From positions 1 through 64,000 of the forward strand of contig JAURVI010000037.1 of NCBI GenBank assembly GCA_030655515.1: DNA of 64,000 bases. The letters run 5' to 3'. Below are positions 1-8,104 of the stretch, piece by piece (position 1 is the first letter of the stretch; every line of letters begins with the position of its first letter). The translations under genes and the position numbers were made by a program. The stretch comes from Polaromonas sp. Lineage in GTDB: Bacteria > Pseudomonadota > Gammaproteobacteria > Burkholderiales > Burkholderiaceae_C. The notes under the pieces were generated by a model. That model did not search any database and was not told the origin of the DNA. It saw only the letters and a program-made list of their open reading frames with translations.

Positions 1-24
1 CGACAACCCTGCGAAAATCCCCGT

Positions 25-471
25 ATGAACTTCCAGAAAATCCTTGTTCCGATGGCCGGTGTCGCCGTGGTGGTGCTGGCCTACCGCAGTTATGGCTGGG
101 CCGGTGTCGCGGCCGCGGCCGGTGCGCTCGTGATGTGGGTCATGCTGCACTTCACCCGCATGCTGCAGGTGCTCAAACGCGCCGCGAACCGGCCTATCGG
201 TTATGTGGACAGCGCCGTCATGCTCAATGCCAAGCTCAAGCCCGGCTTCACCTTGCTGCATGTGGTGGCCATGACCCGCTCGCTTGGTGAGCTGCTCTCG
301 CCCAAAGATGAACAGCCTGAAGTGTTCCGCTGGAGCGATGCTTCCGGTTCGTCGGTGACCTGCACTTTTGCCGACGGCAAGCTCAGCCATCATGCGCTTT
401 TTCGTCCCGCTGCGTCTGACTTGGACGCCGTTCCGGCGGCCGATTCCGGTGCCGCACCGCCCACCCCGTAA
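25..471 (+). CDS. Small membrane protein of unknown function
   Basis: A 148-residue protein I do not recognise. The N-terminal third carries two closely spaced hydrophobic stretches, roughly residues 5-20 and 24-45, which look like a membrane hairpin. The rest is soluble, with a Pro/Ala-rich tail. It lies upstream of ilvE in the same direction with a 90-base gap. It starts at the first ATG after the window edge. Codon use (G/C at third positions) fits the neighbouring real genes, so I take it as coding. No function is proposed. Confidence 0.65.
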   Translation: MNFQKILVPMAGVAVVVLAYRSYGWAGVAAAAGALVMWVMLHFTRMLQVLKRAANRPIGYVDSAVMLNAKLKPGFTLLHVVAMTRSLGELLSPKDEQPEVFRWSDASGSSVTCTFADGKLSHHALFRPAASDLDAVPAADSGAAPPTP

Positions 472-561
472 AATCAACCGTTCAGGTTTTGTAGGGGGTG
501 GCTGTTTTCTGCGGTCAGGCCTCCGATTCTTATTAACAGACATTAACAGAGGATTCGCACC

Positions 562-1500
562 ATGCCCCCAATAGCCCCCTCCATGGAAGACCGCGACGGC
601 AAGATCTGGATGGATGGCCAGATGGTGGATTGGCGAGACGCCAAAATCCACGTGCTGACCCACACGCTGCACTATGGCTGCGGCGCATTCGAGGGCGTGC
701 GCGCCTACAATACGACCAGCGGCACGGCGATTTTCCGGCTCGAAGAACACACCGAACGCCTGTTCAACAGCGCCAAGATACTGCGCATGAAAATTCCTTT
801 CAGCCAGCAGGAAGTCAAGGAGGCCCAAAAAGCCGTGGTGCGCGAAAACAAGCTGGAGTCCTGCTACGTGCGCCCGCTGACCTGGATCGGCTCGCAAAAA
901 CTCGGCGTCAGCCCCAAGGGCAACACCATTCACCTGATGATCGCCGCCTGGGCCTGGGGCGCTTATCTGGGCGAAGATGGCATGAAGCGCGGCATTCGCG
1001 TCAAGACCTCCAGCTACACCCGCCACCACGTCAACATCACCATGACGCAAGCCAAGTCGGTGAGCAACTACACCAACTCCATTCTGGCCAACATGGAAGC
1101 GCTGGACGACGGCTACGACGAAGCCCTGCTGCTCGACGCCTCGGGTTTCGTCAGCGAAGGCGCGGGCGAAAACATTTTTGTGGTCAAGGACGGCGTGGTC
1201 TACACGCCCGACCTGTCGGCCGGCGCCCTCAATGGCGTCACGCGCAACACGGTCCTGCACATCTGCAAGGACCTGGGCCTGGAGCTGGTGCAAAAGCGCA
1301 TCACGCGCGACGAGGTCTACATCGCCGACGAAGCCTTCTTCACCGGCACGGCCGCTGAAGTCACACCGATTCGGGAGCTGGACCGCCTCGAAATCGGCGC
1401 CGGCTCGCGCGGGCCCATCACCGAAAAAATCCAAAGCGCGTTTTTTGACATCGTCAATGGACGCAATCCGAAGTATGCGCATTGGCTGGCCAAGGTTTGA
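562..1500 (+). CDS. ilvE: Branched-chain amino acid aminotransferase
   Basis: PLP-dependent fold-type IV transaminase that interconverts branched-chain 2-oxo acids and Leu, Ile or Val using glutamate, in the cytoplasm. The 312 residues are normal for bacterial IlvE. The class IV signature is visible: HYGCGAFEGVRAY near residues 37-49, the probable PLP lysine K165 in TQAKSVSNY, and the SEGAGENIF segment. The start is supported by an AGAGGA ribosome site eight bases upstream. Just before it the 9-mer ATTAACAGA occurs twice in direct repeat (532-540 and 542-550), the second copy running into the ribosome site. The zinc-finger gene follows after two bases, suggesting one transcript. Confidence 0.95.
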   Translation: MPPIAPSMEDRDGKIWMDGQMVDWRDAKIHVLTHTLHYGCGAFEGVRAYNTTSGTAIFRLEEHTERLFNSAKILRMKIPFSQQEVKEAQKAVVRENKLESCYVRPLTWIGSQKLGVSPKGNTIHLMIAAWAWGAYLGEDGMKRGIRVKTSSYTRHHVNITMTQAKSVSNYTNSILANMEALDDGYDEALLLDASGFVSEGAGENIFVVKDGVVYTPDLSAGALNGVTRNTVLHICKDLGLELVQKRITRDEVYIADEAFFTGTAAEVTPIRELDRLEIGAGSRGPITEKIQSAFFDIVNGRNPKYAHWLAKV

Positions 1501-1502
1501 TC

Positions 1503-1712
1503 ATGAGCACATCGTTCACCGTTGAACTGCTGGCCAAAGACCTCAATGCGCAGGGCGGCGTGTTCTGCCCCAGCCCCAAGGCCGACATGAAACTCTGGAA
1601 CAGCCACCCCAAGGTTTATCTGGACGTGGCGCACACCGGAGAAGCCAAATGCCCGTATTGCGGCACGACGTACAGGCTCCAGGCCGGTGAGCACGTTGCG
1701 GCCCACCACTGA
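1503..1712 (+). CDS. CHCC-type zinc-finger protein
   Basis: A 69-residue protein of the zf-CHCC family, related to the zinc-binding end of the NDUFS6 subunit of complex I. The visible signature is an N-terminal cysteine (VFCP), a histidine before KVYLDV, and the CPYCGTTYRL knuckle near the C terminus, which together can bind one zinc. An upstream extension is possible, but ATG 1503 lies two bases after the ilvE stop and fits translational coupling. In beta-proteobacteria such a protein often follows ilvE. Its exact role is unknown. Confidence 0.85.
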   Translation: MSTSFTVELLAKDLNAQGGVFCPSPKADMKLWNSHPKVYLDVAHTGEAKCPYCGTTYRLQAGEHVAAHH

Positions 1713-1752
1713 GAATCTTGCCCAATCGGGGCAGGTAGCGTAAATTCGAGGC

Positions 1753-2685
1753 ATGTATCAATCAACAGCGCCTTTGCTCCTGCCGCAGGACGACATTGCG
1801 CATGTTGAAGCCTTGGAGCCACTGCGGCTGACGCGCTCGGCGTTGTTTGAAGGTCATGCGCTGACGGTGTTGCAGGCCTTGCCCAGTGAGTCGGTGCGCT
1901 GCGTGATTACTTCGTCGCCGTACTGGGGCTTGCGTGATTACGGGATCAAGGGACAGATTGGTCTGGAACCGTCGCTACCTCAATTTCTAAACCAGTTGAC
2001 CCGTATCTTTTCCGAGGTCAAGCGCGTGCTGACTCCCGATGGGACGCTGTGGCTCAATATTGGCGACAGTTACACCAGCGGCAATCGGGGTTATCGGGCT
2101 GCGGGCAAGAAGAATCTGGCGAGAGCCATGAACACGCGGCCCCCGACACCGGACGGGCTCAAGCCCAAGGACTTGATCGGGGTGCCGTGGCGCCTTGCCT
2201 TTGCCTTGCAGGACGATGGCTGGTTCTTGCGCAGCGACGTGGTGTGGAACAAGCCCAATGCCATGCCTGAAAGCGTGAAGGACCGGCCGATACGCTCGCA
2301 TGAGTATCTTTTCATGCTCACGAAGTCAGAGCGCTATCACTACAACCATGAGGCAGTCAAAGAGCCGACCGACGATGGTACGGGCAAGCGCAACCGACGA
2401 ACGGTCTGGAACGTCAACACCAAAGCTTTTAGCGGCGCGCACTTTGCGACTTTCCCGCCCGAGTTGATCCGCCCATGTGTTCTGGCCAGCACGGAGCCGG
2501 GGGACTTTGTTCTGGATCCTTTTTTTGGCTCAGGCACGGTTGGGCTGGTGAGCCAGGAGGAAAACCGGCAATACATCGGGATTGAACTGAACCCCGACTA
2601 TGTCCGCATAGCCGCATCCAGGCTGCACGGGCTTCGTAGCAACGTGCTGCGATTGATGGTCAATGGCTTTAGGGCTTGTCCGTAA
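1753..2685 (+). CDS. Solitary DNA methyltransferase (beta-group, N4-C/N6-A)
   Basis: SAM-dependent amino-methyltransferase of 310 residues. Motif IV comes first, TSSPYWGLRDYG at residues 53-64, and the SAM-binding motif I last, DPFFGSGT at 255-262 followed by IGIELNPDY. That order is the beta-class permutation. Motif IV reads SSPY where SPPY (N4-cytosine enzymes) is usual. The target-recognition part is probably the basic middle segment, residues 105-225. No restriction endonuclease gene lies beside it, so it may be an orphan regulatory or anti-restriction methylase. The target base and sequence cannot be read from the gene. Confidence 0.88.
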   Translation: MYQSTAPLLLPQDDIAHVEALEPLRLTRSALFEGHALTVLQALPSESVRCVITSSPYWGLRDYGIKGQIGLEPSLPQFLNQLTRIFSEVKRVLTPDGTLWLNIGDSYTSGNRGYRAAGKKNLARAMNTRPPTPDGLKPKDLIGVPWRLAFALQDDGWFLRSDVVWNKPNAMPESVKDRPIRSHEYLFMLTKSERYHYNHEAVKEPTDDGTGKRNRRTVWNVNTKAFSGAHFATFPPELIRPCVLASTEPGDFVLDPFFGSGTVGLVSQEENRQYIGIELNPDYVRIAASRLHGLRSNVLRLMVNGFRACP

Positions 2686-2704
2686 ATAATTGGGGTTTGC
2701 TCAA

Positions 2705-2905
2705 ATGGATGTTCGGGATGGGATGCAAGGCGCGAAATCAAGGCTGGTGGCCTCACAGCAATCTCCGACGACGCATCGTTTCTTCACACTCTCGGAGCTG
2801 ATGGAAACGACGTCAAAGGCGCGCATTGATTTTGTGGCTTCCATCGTGGCGTTGGCGGGCATCAAAACCAAATCAAAACCCCCAGCGCGCACAAAAAAAT
2901 CCTGA
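2705..2905 (+). CDS. Small ORF coupled to waaF, unknown
   Basis: A 66-residue reading frame filling the space between the methyltransferase and waaF. The longest version starts at TTG 2690; ATG 2705 is used here. Its stop overlaps the waaF start in a TGATG arrangement, as in translational coupling. The second half (TLSELMETTSKARIDFVASI) looks helical and the end is very basic. No family is recognised. It could be genuine, a remnant, or chance. Confidence 0.35.
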   Translation: MDVRDGMQGAKSRLVASQQSPTTHRFFTLSELMETTSKARIDFVASIVALAGIKTKSKPPARTKKS

Positions 2906-3921
2906 TGTCAGCGGGTCATTCAAGTCAAAGCCTCATCATCGCCCCCCAGTGGATTGGCGACGCAGTGATGACCGAGCCGCTGCTGCGGCACCTGCATGCG
3001 CGTGGTGAGCAGCTCACGGTCGGCGCCCTGCCCTGGGTCGCACCGGTGTACCGTGCGATGCCGCAGGTGCATGAGGTGATCGAATTCCCGTTTGCACACG
3101 GCGGCCTGCAATTAAAGGCGCGCCGCACACTGGCCAAGCGGATCGAAGGCCGGTTCGACACCGCTTATGTTCTGCCTAACTCGCTTAAAAGCGCCTTGCT
3201 GCCTTTGTTGGCCGGCATTCCCAAACGTGTCGGCTACCTCGGTGAAGCGCGCGTCGGGTTGCTGACGCACCGCCTGAAAAATCCGCCGAAAAACCAGCGC
3301 CCGCCGATGGTCGCGTTTTATTCGGCGCTCAGCGGCGAGGTGAATCTGGCCGCAGACCGGCCGCAACTGCACCTGCCTGCGTCCGCCGTGGCGCAGGCGC
3401 TGGCCGAATTGGGCCTGCAGCACGGCGCGTACCACGTGTTTGCACCCGGCGCCGAATACGGGCCGGCCAAACGCTGGCCCGCGGGGCATTTTTCAGAACT
3501 GGCCAAAAGCCTGGCGCTGCCGGTTGTGTTGCTGGGCTCCGGCAAGGAAGCGGCGCTGTGCGAAGAGATCGCCGCGCCGGTCAACGCCGCCCAGCCCGGC
3601 AAGTGCCTCAGCTTCGCAGGCAAAACCACGCTGGTGCAGGCGCTTTGCGCGATTGCCGCCGCCAAAAGCGTGGTCAGCAACGACTCGGGCCTGATGCATG
3701 TGGCCGCGGCCTTGGGTGTGCCGCAGGTGGCCATTTTCGGTTCGTCCAGCCCGCTGCATACACCGCCGCTGAACGCACAGGCCACGGTGCTGTGGTTAAA
3801 GCACGATGCGACCTACCAGCCGCCGCTGGACTGCGCCCCGTGCTTTGCGCGCGAATGCCCGCTCGGCCACACCCGCTGCCTGAACGACATCAGCGCGGCA
3901 CGGGTGCTGCGGGCGCTTTAA
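2905..3921 (+). CDS. waaF: Lipopolysaccharide heptosyltransferase II
   Basis: GT9-family enzyme that adds the second L-glycero-D-manno-heptose to the inner core of lipopolysaccharide at the inner face of the cytoplasmic membrane. Its 338 residues are the usual length. Family features seen are the N-terminal LIIAPQWIGDAVM strand-loop (residues 9-21), the FAPGAEYGPAKRWPAGHF donor-binding region, and SNDSGLMHVAAALGVPQVAIFGSSSP towards the C terminus. The start is the ATG that overlaps the preceding stop; no good ribosome site is visible, which fits coupled translation. It is the last gene before the IS66/CRISPR scar. Confidence 0.93.
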   Translation: MSAGHSSQSLIIAPQWIGDAVMTEPLLRHLHARGEQLTVGALPWVAPVYRAMPQVHEVIEFPFAHGGLQLKARRTLAKRIEGRFDTAYVLPNSLKSALLPLLAGIPKRVGYLGEARVGLLTHRLKNPPKNQRPPMVAFYSALSGEVNLAADRPQLHLPASAVAQALAELGLQHGAYHVFAPGAEYGPAKRWPAGHFSELAKSLALPVVLLGSGKEAALCEEIAAPVNAAQPGKCLSFAGKTTLVQALCAIAAAKSVVSNDSGLMHVAAALGVPQVAIFGSSSPLHTPPLNAQATVLWLKHDATYQPPLDCAPCFARECPLGHTRCLNDISAARVLRAL

Positions 3922-4112
3922 GAAACCCTGCATGGCTTGCGGCGGAGAGCCTATCCGCAGAGTTGATCAAGGTTCCTGTTCAGCTTGAGGCCTACGATGT
4001 ACTCTTGGGTTCATCATCGCGATGGCCGCAAGTCCTGCTTTGAGCTTTGTACCTTCGCCCGGAACACACCTGATCCATGAATGACTTCAGCCCCTCAGAC
4101 CTCAAGACCATC
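3922..4112. other. Non-coding stretch before IS66 scar
   Basis: The 191 bases between the waaF stop and the inferred IS66 end. I see no convincing gene, terminator or repeat in it. A reading frame starting at 4077 runs into the IS66 remnant and is not supported. Confidence 0.4.
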
Positions 4113-4443
4113 GTAAGCGTCTGGCCGTGGCATCTTGAGTTGACTCAGTCATCGCCTCAGCATTGCGTCCATGGCGAACATGGTTCAAGCGGTGTGCATG
4201 GTGGCGAAGGCGATGGCAGCTCGTTGGCTGAGCGTCTGCGCGCTCGCCGTATTGATTGCCGGGCGAACGGCGAGCTTGTCGATGCGGCGCGGATGCGCCG
4301 GCGGCCTCGCTTCAGCCAGCGGGCTTCCACTGGTGGGGCAGCAACTCCTCGATGCGGCTATTCAACTGCGTCGGCAGTCGCGTGAGCACATCCTTCAGGT
4401 AGGCCCACGGCTCATGCCCGTTGAGCTTGGCCGATTGCAGCAA
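4113..4443 (-). mobile_element. IS66-family remnant (tnpC end and terminal repeat)
   Basis: The outer end begins GTAAGCGTCTGGCC at 4113, matching the GTAAGCG start common to IS66-family inverted repeats. Inward, on the minus strand, follows the last 43 codons of a TnpC-type transposase (4312-4443). About 200 bases of non-coding end sequence lie between the repeat and the tnpC stop, longer than in a compact IS66 element, so some of it may be foreign. The rest of the element is absent: the homology stops abruptly where a type I-F CRISPR repeat begins at 4444. No opposite end was found in the window. Confidence 0.7.
4312..4443 (-). pseudogene. tnpC: tnpC transposase C-terminal fragment (IS66)
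   Basis: Read on the minus strand this gives 43 residues and a stop at 4314-4312. It contains LLQSAKLNGHEPWAYLKDVL and then LTRLPTQLNSRIEELLPHQW, the characteristic C-terminal tail of IS66 DDE transposases (IS66_C region). The catalytic core is missing, so it cannot be active. The reading frame continues into the neighbouring CRISPR repeat only by chance. Confidence 0.8.
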
Positions 4444-4531
4444 GTTCACTGCCGCATAGGCAGCTCAGAAATATTCCATGTAGCATGGCCTGGCTTGAAT
4501 CGAGTTCACTGCCGCACAGACTATCCCCAAA
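4444..4531 (+). CRISPR. Decayed type I-F CRISPR: repeat, spacer, partial repeat
   Basis: Positions 4444-4471 hold a 28-base unit that starts GTTCACTGCCGCATAGGCAG and ends CTCAGAAA. It matches the type I-F (Cas6f/Csy4) repeat, including the CTGCCGCATAGGCAG stem. A 32-base spacer (4472-4503) follows, then a second unit at 4504 that keeps the first 16 bases (GTTCACTGCCGCACAG) and then diverges, as terminal repeats do. The 28 + 32 = 60-base period is exactly that of I-F arrays. No cas genes lie in the window, so this is a relic or an orphan mini-array. The unit abuts the IS66 fragment without a gap. Confidence 0.72.
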
Positions 4532-4580
4532 ACGGGGGAGGTCGGCGCTTTTCAGTTGACCTTCCTGTGTCAGGGTTTTT

Positions 4581-5780
4581 TCACGCGTTTTGATCTGCCA
4601 CGGGTAATTCAACAATGAAGGAGGCGCCCCCGCCGGGGCGGGCTTCGCACCGAACCGTGCCGCCGTGGCGCTCGGTGATGGATTTGACCAGCGCCAGCCC
4701 CAGCCCTACGCCGCCTTCATGTTCGCTGGCGCCACGCAGGCGGTAAAAAGGCTCAAAAATGCGCTCGCGCTGGTCGGGCGGAACCCCCGGCCCGCGGTCA
4801 TTGACGCGAATCACCGCACGCTGCTGCGCGCCGGTGCCTGTTTGCGCCAGCGTCAGGCTGATTTCACCGCTGCTGTAGCGCCTGGCGTTTTCCAGCAGAT
4901 TGCGAATCAGCCGGCGCAGCAGGCGCGCCGAGCCTTGCACCGTCAGGCTGTGGCCACTGACGGCGATGCCGAGTTCGGCTTGCAATTGTGCGTTGACACG
5001 CGAGCATTCCTCTGCGGCCAGCCCTGTCAGGTCCAGTGTTTCAAAAGGCTCGGCATCGGTCTGTTTGGCATCGAGGCGGCTGGCCAGCAGGATCTCATCA
5101 ATCAATTGATCGAGCTCGCTGATACTGCGGGAAATTTCAATCCACTGGGGTGATGCTGCGTCCGCATTCATCAGCTCCAGACTCATGCGAATTCGTGCGA
5201 GGGGCGAGCGCAACTCGTGCGAGGCGTTGGCCAGCAGCGATTTATGCAACGCCATCAAGGTTTCTATTCGCTCGGCAGCATGGTTAAAGCGTCTGGCCAG
5301 AAAAGCCACTTCGTCACGGCCCTCGACATCAACTCGCGCCGACAAATCACCCGCGCCCCAGCGCTCCACGCCACGCTGCAAGGCCTCGAGCCGCAAGGTC
5401 AGGCGACGCATGACCGGGTAGGCGCCCAGCGCCACCGCCAGCCCCACCAGCCCCAGTATCCAGCCAAAACCAAAAGGGGGCCGGTTCCAGGGGTTTCCAG
5501 GCGGCCGCTTGGGCCGGGGCAGCACCAGGTTCAGGGCCTGGCCGTCTCTGGTCACGACATCGAACTCAAGGCCGTCGCCGAGTTTGCGGCCCGGCTTGGT
5601 TTGCGCCGTGCCGATGACTTCGCCAGACTGGTTGTAAACCAGGACTTCGCGTATCGGCAATTGAGGAGCGTCGGTGCTGAGCCGCCATGCCGCGCCCACG
5701 AGAAAGGTCAGGACGACCACGGTAGCCACCACGGCCAGCCAGATGCGTACATACAGATGCGAGGTAAAACGCGTCCACAT
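4581..5780 (-). CDS. Sensor histidine kinase (EnvZ/CpxA-like)
   Basis: A 399-residue inner-membrane sensor of the HAMP type. Membrane segments lie near residues 12-31 and 104-124 with a short periplasmic domain of about 70 residues between them. HAMP follows (about 125-178), then HisKA with the phospho-acceptor H188 in ANASHELRSPLARIRMSL. The ATPase domain has an N box (NLLENARRYSSG), G1 (NDRGPGVPP) and G2 (GVGLGLALV). It starts eight bases after its response regulator, with which it surely forms one operon. The short periplasmic loop and LARIRMSLEL H-box resemble CpxA/RstB kinases, suggesting an envelope or pH/stress signal, which is inference. Confidence 0.92.
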   Translation of the reverse strand: MWTRFTSHLYVRIWLAVVATVVVLTFLVGAAWRLSTDAPQLPIREVLVYNQSGEVIGTAQTKPGRKLGDGLEFDVVTRDGQALNLVLPRPKRPPGNPWNRPPFGFGWILGLVGLAVALGAYPVMRRLTLRLEALQRGVERWGAGDLSARVDVEGRDEVAFLARRFNHAAERIETLMALHKSLLANASHELRSPLARIRMSLELMNADAASPQWIEISRSISELDQLIDEILLASRLDAKQTDAEPFETLDLTGLAAEECSRVNAQLQAELGIAVSGHSLTVQGSARLLRRLIRNLLENARRYSSGEISLTLAQTGTGAQQRAVIRVNDRGPGVPPDQRERIFEPFYRLRGASEHEGGVGLGLALVKSITERHGGTVRCEARPGGGASFIVELPVADQNA

Positions 5781-5788
5781 GCCCGTCG

Positions 5789-6508
5789 TCAGTCCTGTTG
5801 TTTGGCAAAAACATAGCCCACGCCGCGCACCGTGAGAATGCGTTTGGGGTTTTTGGCGTCGAGCTCGATGGCGCTGCGGATGCGGCCCATGTGGACGTCA
5901 ATGGAACGGTCGAAGGCCTCCAGCTCGCGGCCGCGCACGGCCTCCATGATCTGGTCCCGGCTGAGCACGCGGCCGGCCCGCTCGGCCAGCGCCACCAGCA
6001 GGTCGAACTGGTAGGACGTCAGTTCGCAGGTTCGACCGGAGACCGACACGACGCGCGCATCGCGGTCAATCTCGAGCGATCCGAAGCGCATGGTTTGCTG
6101 GCTGCCAGTCGTACTGACGGCCTCGCCGCCGCGGCGCAGCACCGCACGAATCCGCGCCAGCAGCTCGCGCGGTTCAAAAGGCTTGGGCAGGTAATCGTCG
6201 GCGCCGATCTCCAGTCCCACGATTCTGTCCATCGGGTCGCCCTTGGCGGTCAGCATCAGCACGGCGGTGCGGGCCAGTCCGCTGTTGGCGCCGCCCAGGC
6301 CCTTGATGCGCCGGCACACTTCCAGGCCGTCCATGTCGGGCAGCATCAAATCGAGAATCACGAGGTCGGGCTTGCAGGCCGCCAGGGCCTCCAGGCCCTT
6401 GCCACCATCGGTCGCATGGGTAAAACCGTAGCCCGACTGGCGCAGGTATTCACCGACCATGGTCGCCAGGCGGCTGTCGTCCTCGATCATCAAAAGTTGC
6501 TGTGTCAT
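5789..6508 (-). CDS. OmpR-family response regulator
   Basis: A 239-residue transcription factor. The receiver domain (about residues 4-125) has acidic pocket E9/D10/D11, phospho-acceptor D53 in LVILDLMLPDMDG, and the conserved lysine in ADDYLPKPFEPRELL. A winged-helix DNA-binding domain (about 140-235) ends with DRSIDVHMGRIRSAIE and TVRGVGYVFA. It is the first gene of the pair, immediately upstream of the kinase, and is phosphorylated by it. A direct repeat of GTAAA about 165 bases upstream (6673-6687) could be its own binding site. Confidence 0.95.
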   Translation of the reverse strand: MTQQLLMIEDDSRLATMVGEYLRQSGYGFTHATDGGKGLEALAACKPDLVILDLMLPDMDGLEVCRRIKGLGGANSGLARTAVLMLTAKGDPMDRIVGLEIGADDYLPKPFEPRELLARIRAVLRRGGEAVSTTGSQQTMRFGSLEIDRDARVVSVSGRTCELTSYQFDLLVALAERAGRVLSRDQIMEAVRGRELEAFDRSIDVHMGRIRSAIELDAKNPKRILTVRGVGYVFAKQQD

Positions 6509-6672
6509 GGGTTGGCTCGCGGGCGGCTGGGGGGATGCCGCTCAGTGTAGCCACTGGCCTGCGCGATGCCGCTGGCCGGTGCGCTTGAGCGATGCTCGCT
6601 CATGGGGGTTCCTTCGTCAATGACCAAGGAACGCATGGTGTGCCCGCCGCAACAACTCGCGTTAAAGCGGCT

Positions 6673-6687
6673 GTAAAGTTAGGTAAA
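6673..6687. promoter_or_regulatory. CpxR-like box upstream of the two-component operon
   Basis: The sequence GTAAAGTTAGGTAAA has two GTAAA half-sites separated by five bases, the spacing known for CpxR boxes. A looser GTTAAA lies 12 bases before it (6661-6666). It sits in the 249-base gap between the response regulator start and the end of ampG. Autoregulation by the adjacent OmpR-family regulator is inferred from position and the kinase's resemblance to CpxA. Confidence 0.4.
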
Positions 6688-6757
6688 CCGTTTCTGCACT
6701 CCGTGGCAGGGCGGTGTCGCCATGGCGAGGTGATGGGTGGCCGTCTGCAGCCGTGCA

Positions 6758-8104
6758 TCAAGGGCCGGGTGGCGATTCCATGCGTGAAGCCAGCCAGACC
6801 AGCAGCAACACCGGCAGGCCGAGCAGCGCCGTGGCGGTAAAGAAATGGCTGTAGCCGAACGCATCCACATAACTGCCGGAATAACCGGCCAGGAACTTGG
6901 GCAGCAGCAGCATCATGGAGCTGAACAGCGCGTACTGGGTGGCCGAGTAACTGATGTTGGTCAGGCTCGACAGGTAGGCGATGAAGGCGGCCGAGGCAAT
7001 GCCGCTGGACAGGTTGTCGGCCGAGATCACGAGGATCAGCGCCGTCACGTCATGGCCGCGCGTGCTTAAACCGGCGAACAGCAGATTGCTGACGGCGCTG
7101 AGCACGGCGCCCAGCATCAGCACCCGCATCACGCCGAAACGCATGGCCAGCGCGCCGCCGACAAAGGCGCCGGCCAGCGTCATGGCGACGCCGTAGATCT
7201 TGGTCACAGCGGCCACCTCGTCCTTGGTGTAGCCCATGTCCACGTAGAACGGATTGGCCATGATGCCCATGACCACGTCGCTGATGCGGTAGACGGCGAT
7301 CAGCGAGAGGATCAGTGCGGCCTGCCATTGGTAGCGGCGGATGAAATCGGCAAACGGGTCAATGACGGCTCCCCGCAGCCATTCACCGAGGTTTTTGGCC
7401 GGCGGCAGCTCGTGGCGGGCCGGTTCGGGCGAGAGCAGCACGGTGAGTGTGCCCAGCAGCATACTGGCAGCCATCACCAGGTAGGCGGTCTGCCAGGCGC
7501 CGTTCTGGTAGCCGGCGGCGCCGACGGCCGGGGCGGCGACTTCGGCGCGCGCCGCAATCCAGAGCACACCGGCGCCGGCCCAGATCATCGCCAGGCGGTA
7601 GCCGGTCTGGTAGGCCGCCGCCAGCGCGGCTTGCCGTTCGGCCCCGGCGGATTCGATGCGAAAGGCGTCCAGGGCAATGTCCTGCGTGGCCGAACCGAAG
7701 GCCACCGCCAGCGCGCACCACACCACCGGCTCCAGCGCCAGGCGCGGGTCGTTGAAAGCCATGCCGGCCAGACCGGCCATGATGGCGAGTTGAGAGAGCA
7801 GCAGCCAACTGCGGCGCAGGCCGAGCCAGCGCGTCAGCCCCGGAATCGGCAGCCGGTCCACCAGCGGTGCCCAGGCCCATTTGAAGGCATAGGCCAGGCC
7901 GACCCAGCTCAGGTAGCCGATGGTGCTGCGGTCGATGCCGGCCTCGCGCAGGCGAAAACTCAGCGTGCCCAGCACCAGCAGCAGCGGCAGGCCGGCCGAA
8001 AAGCCCAGCGCCAGCATGCGCAGGCTGGGGGCTTCGAGGTAGACCTTGAGCGTGGTGGCCCAGGAGGGCTTGAGTTCGGGGGGGGCGGCAGCACTTGGGG
8101 TCAT
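6758..8104 (-). CDS. ampG: AmpG-type muropeptide permease (MFS)
   Basis: A 448-residue major-facilitator protein with about 12 membrane helices. It imports GlcNAc-anhydro-MurNAc peptides released by cell-wall turnover for recycling. AmpG family features are LEAPSLRMLALGFSAGLPL near the N terminus, the YLSWVGLAYAFKWAWAPLVD segment, and SATQDIALDAFRIE in helix four to five. The ATG at 8104 follows no strong ribosome site. In many proteobacteria AmpG influences beta-lactamase induction, but no ampC/ampR genes are here. The gene stands alone, convergent with nothing and separated from the regulator pair by 249 bases. Confidence 0.9.
   Translation of the reverse strand: MTPSAAAPPELKPSWATTLKVYLEAPSLRMLALGFSAGLPLLLVLGTLSFRLREAGIDRSTIGYLSWVGLAYAFKWAWAPLVDRLPIPGLTRWLGLRRSWLLLSQLAIMAGLAGMAFNDPRLALEPVVWCALAVAFGSATQDIALDAFRIESAGAERQAALAAAYQTGYRLAMIWAGAGVLWIAARAEVAAPAVGAAGYQNGAWQTAYLVMAASMLLGTLTVLLSPEPARHELPPAKNLGEWLRGAVIDPFADFIRRYQWQAALILSLIAVYRISDVVMGIMANPFYVDMGYTKDEVAAVTKIYGVAMTLAGAFVGGALAMRFGVMRVLMLGAVLSAVSNLLFAGLSTRGHDVTALILVISADNLSSGIASAAFIAYLSSLTNISYSATQYALFSSMMLLLPKFLAGYSGSYVDAFGYSHFFTATALLGLPVLLLVWLASRMESPPGP

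Noticed and set aside
4171-4593. Plus-strand 140-residue frame in the IS66/CRISPR scar
   Set aside because: It is the antisense of the transposase tail and reads through the CRISPR repeat.
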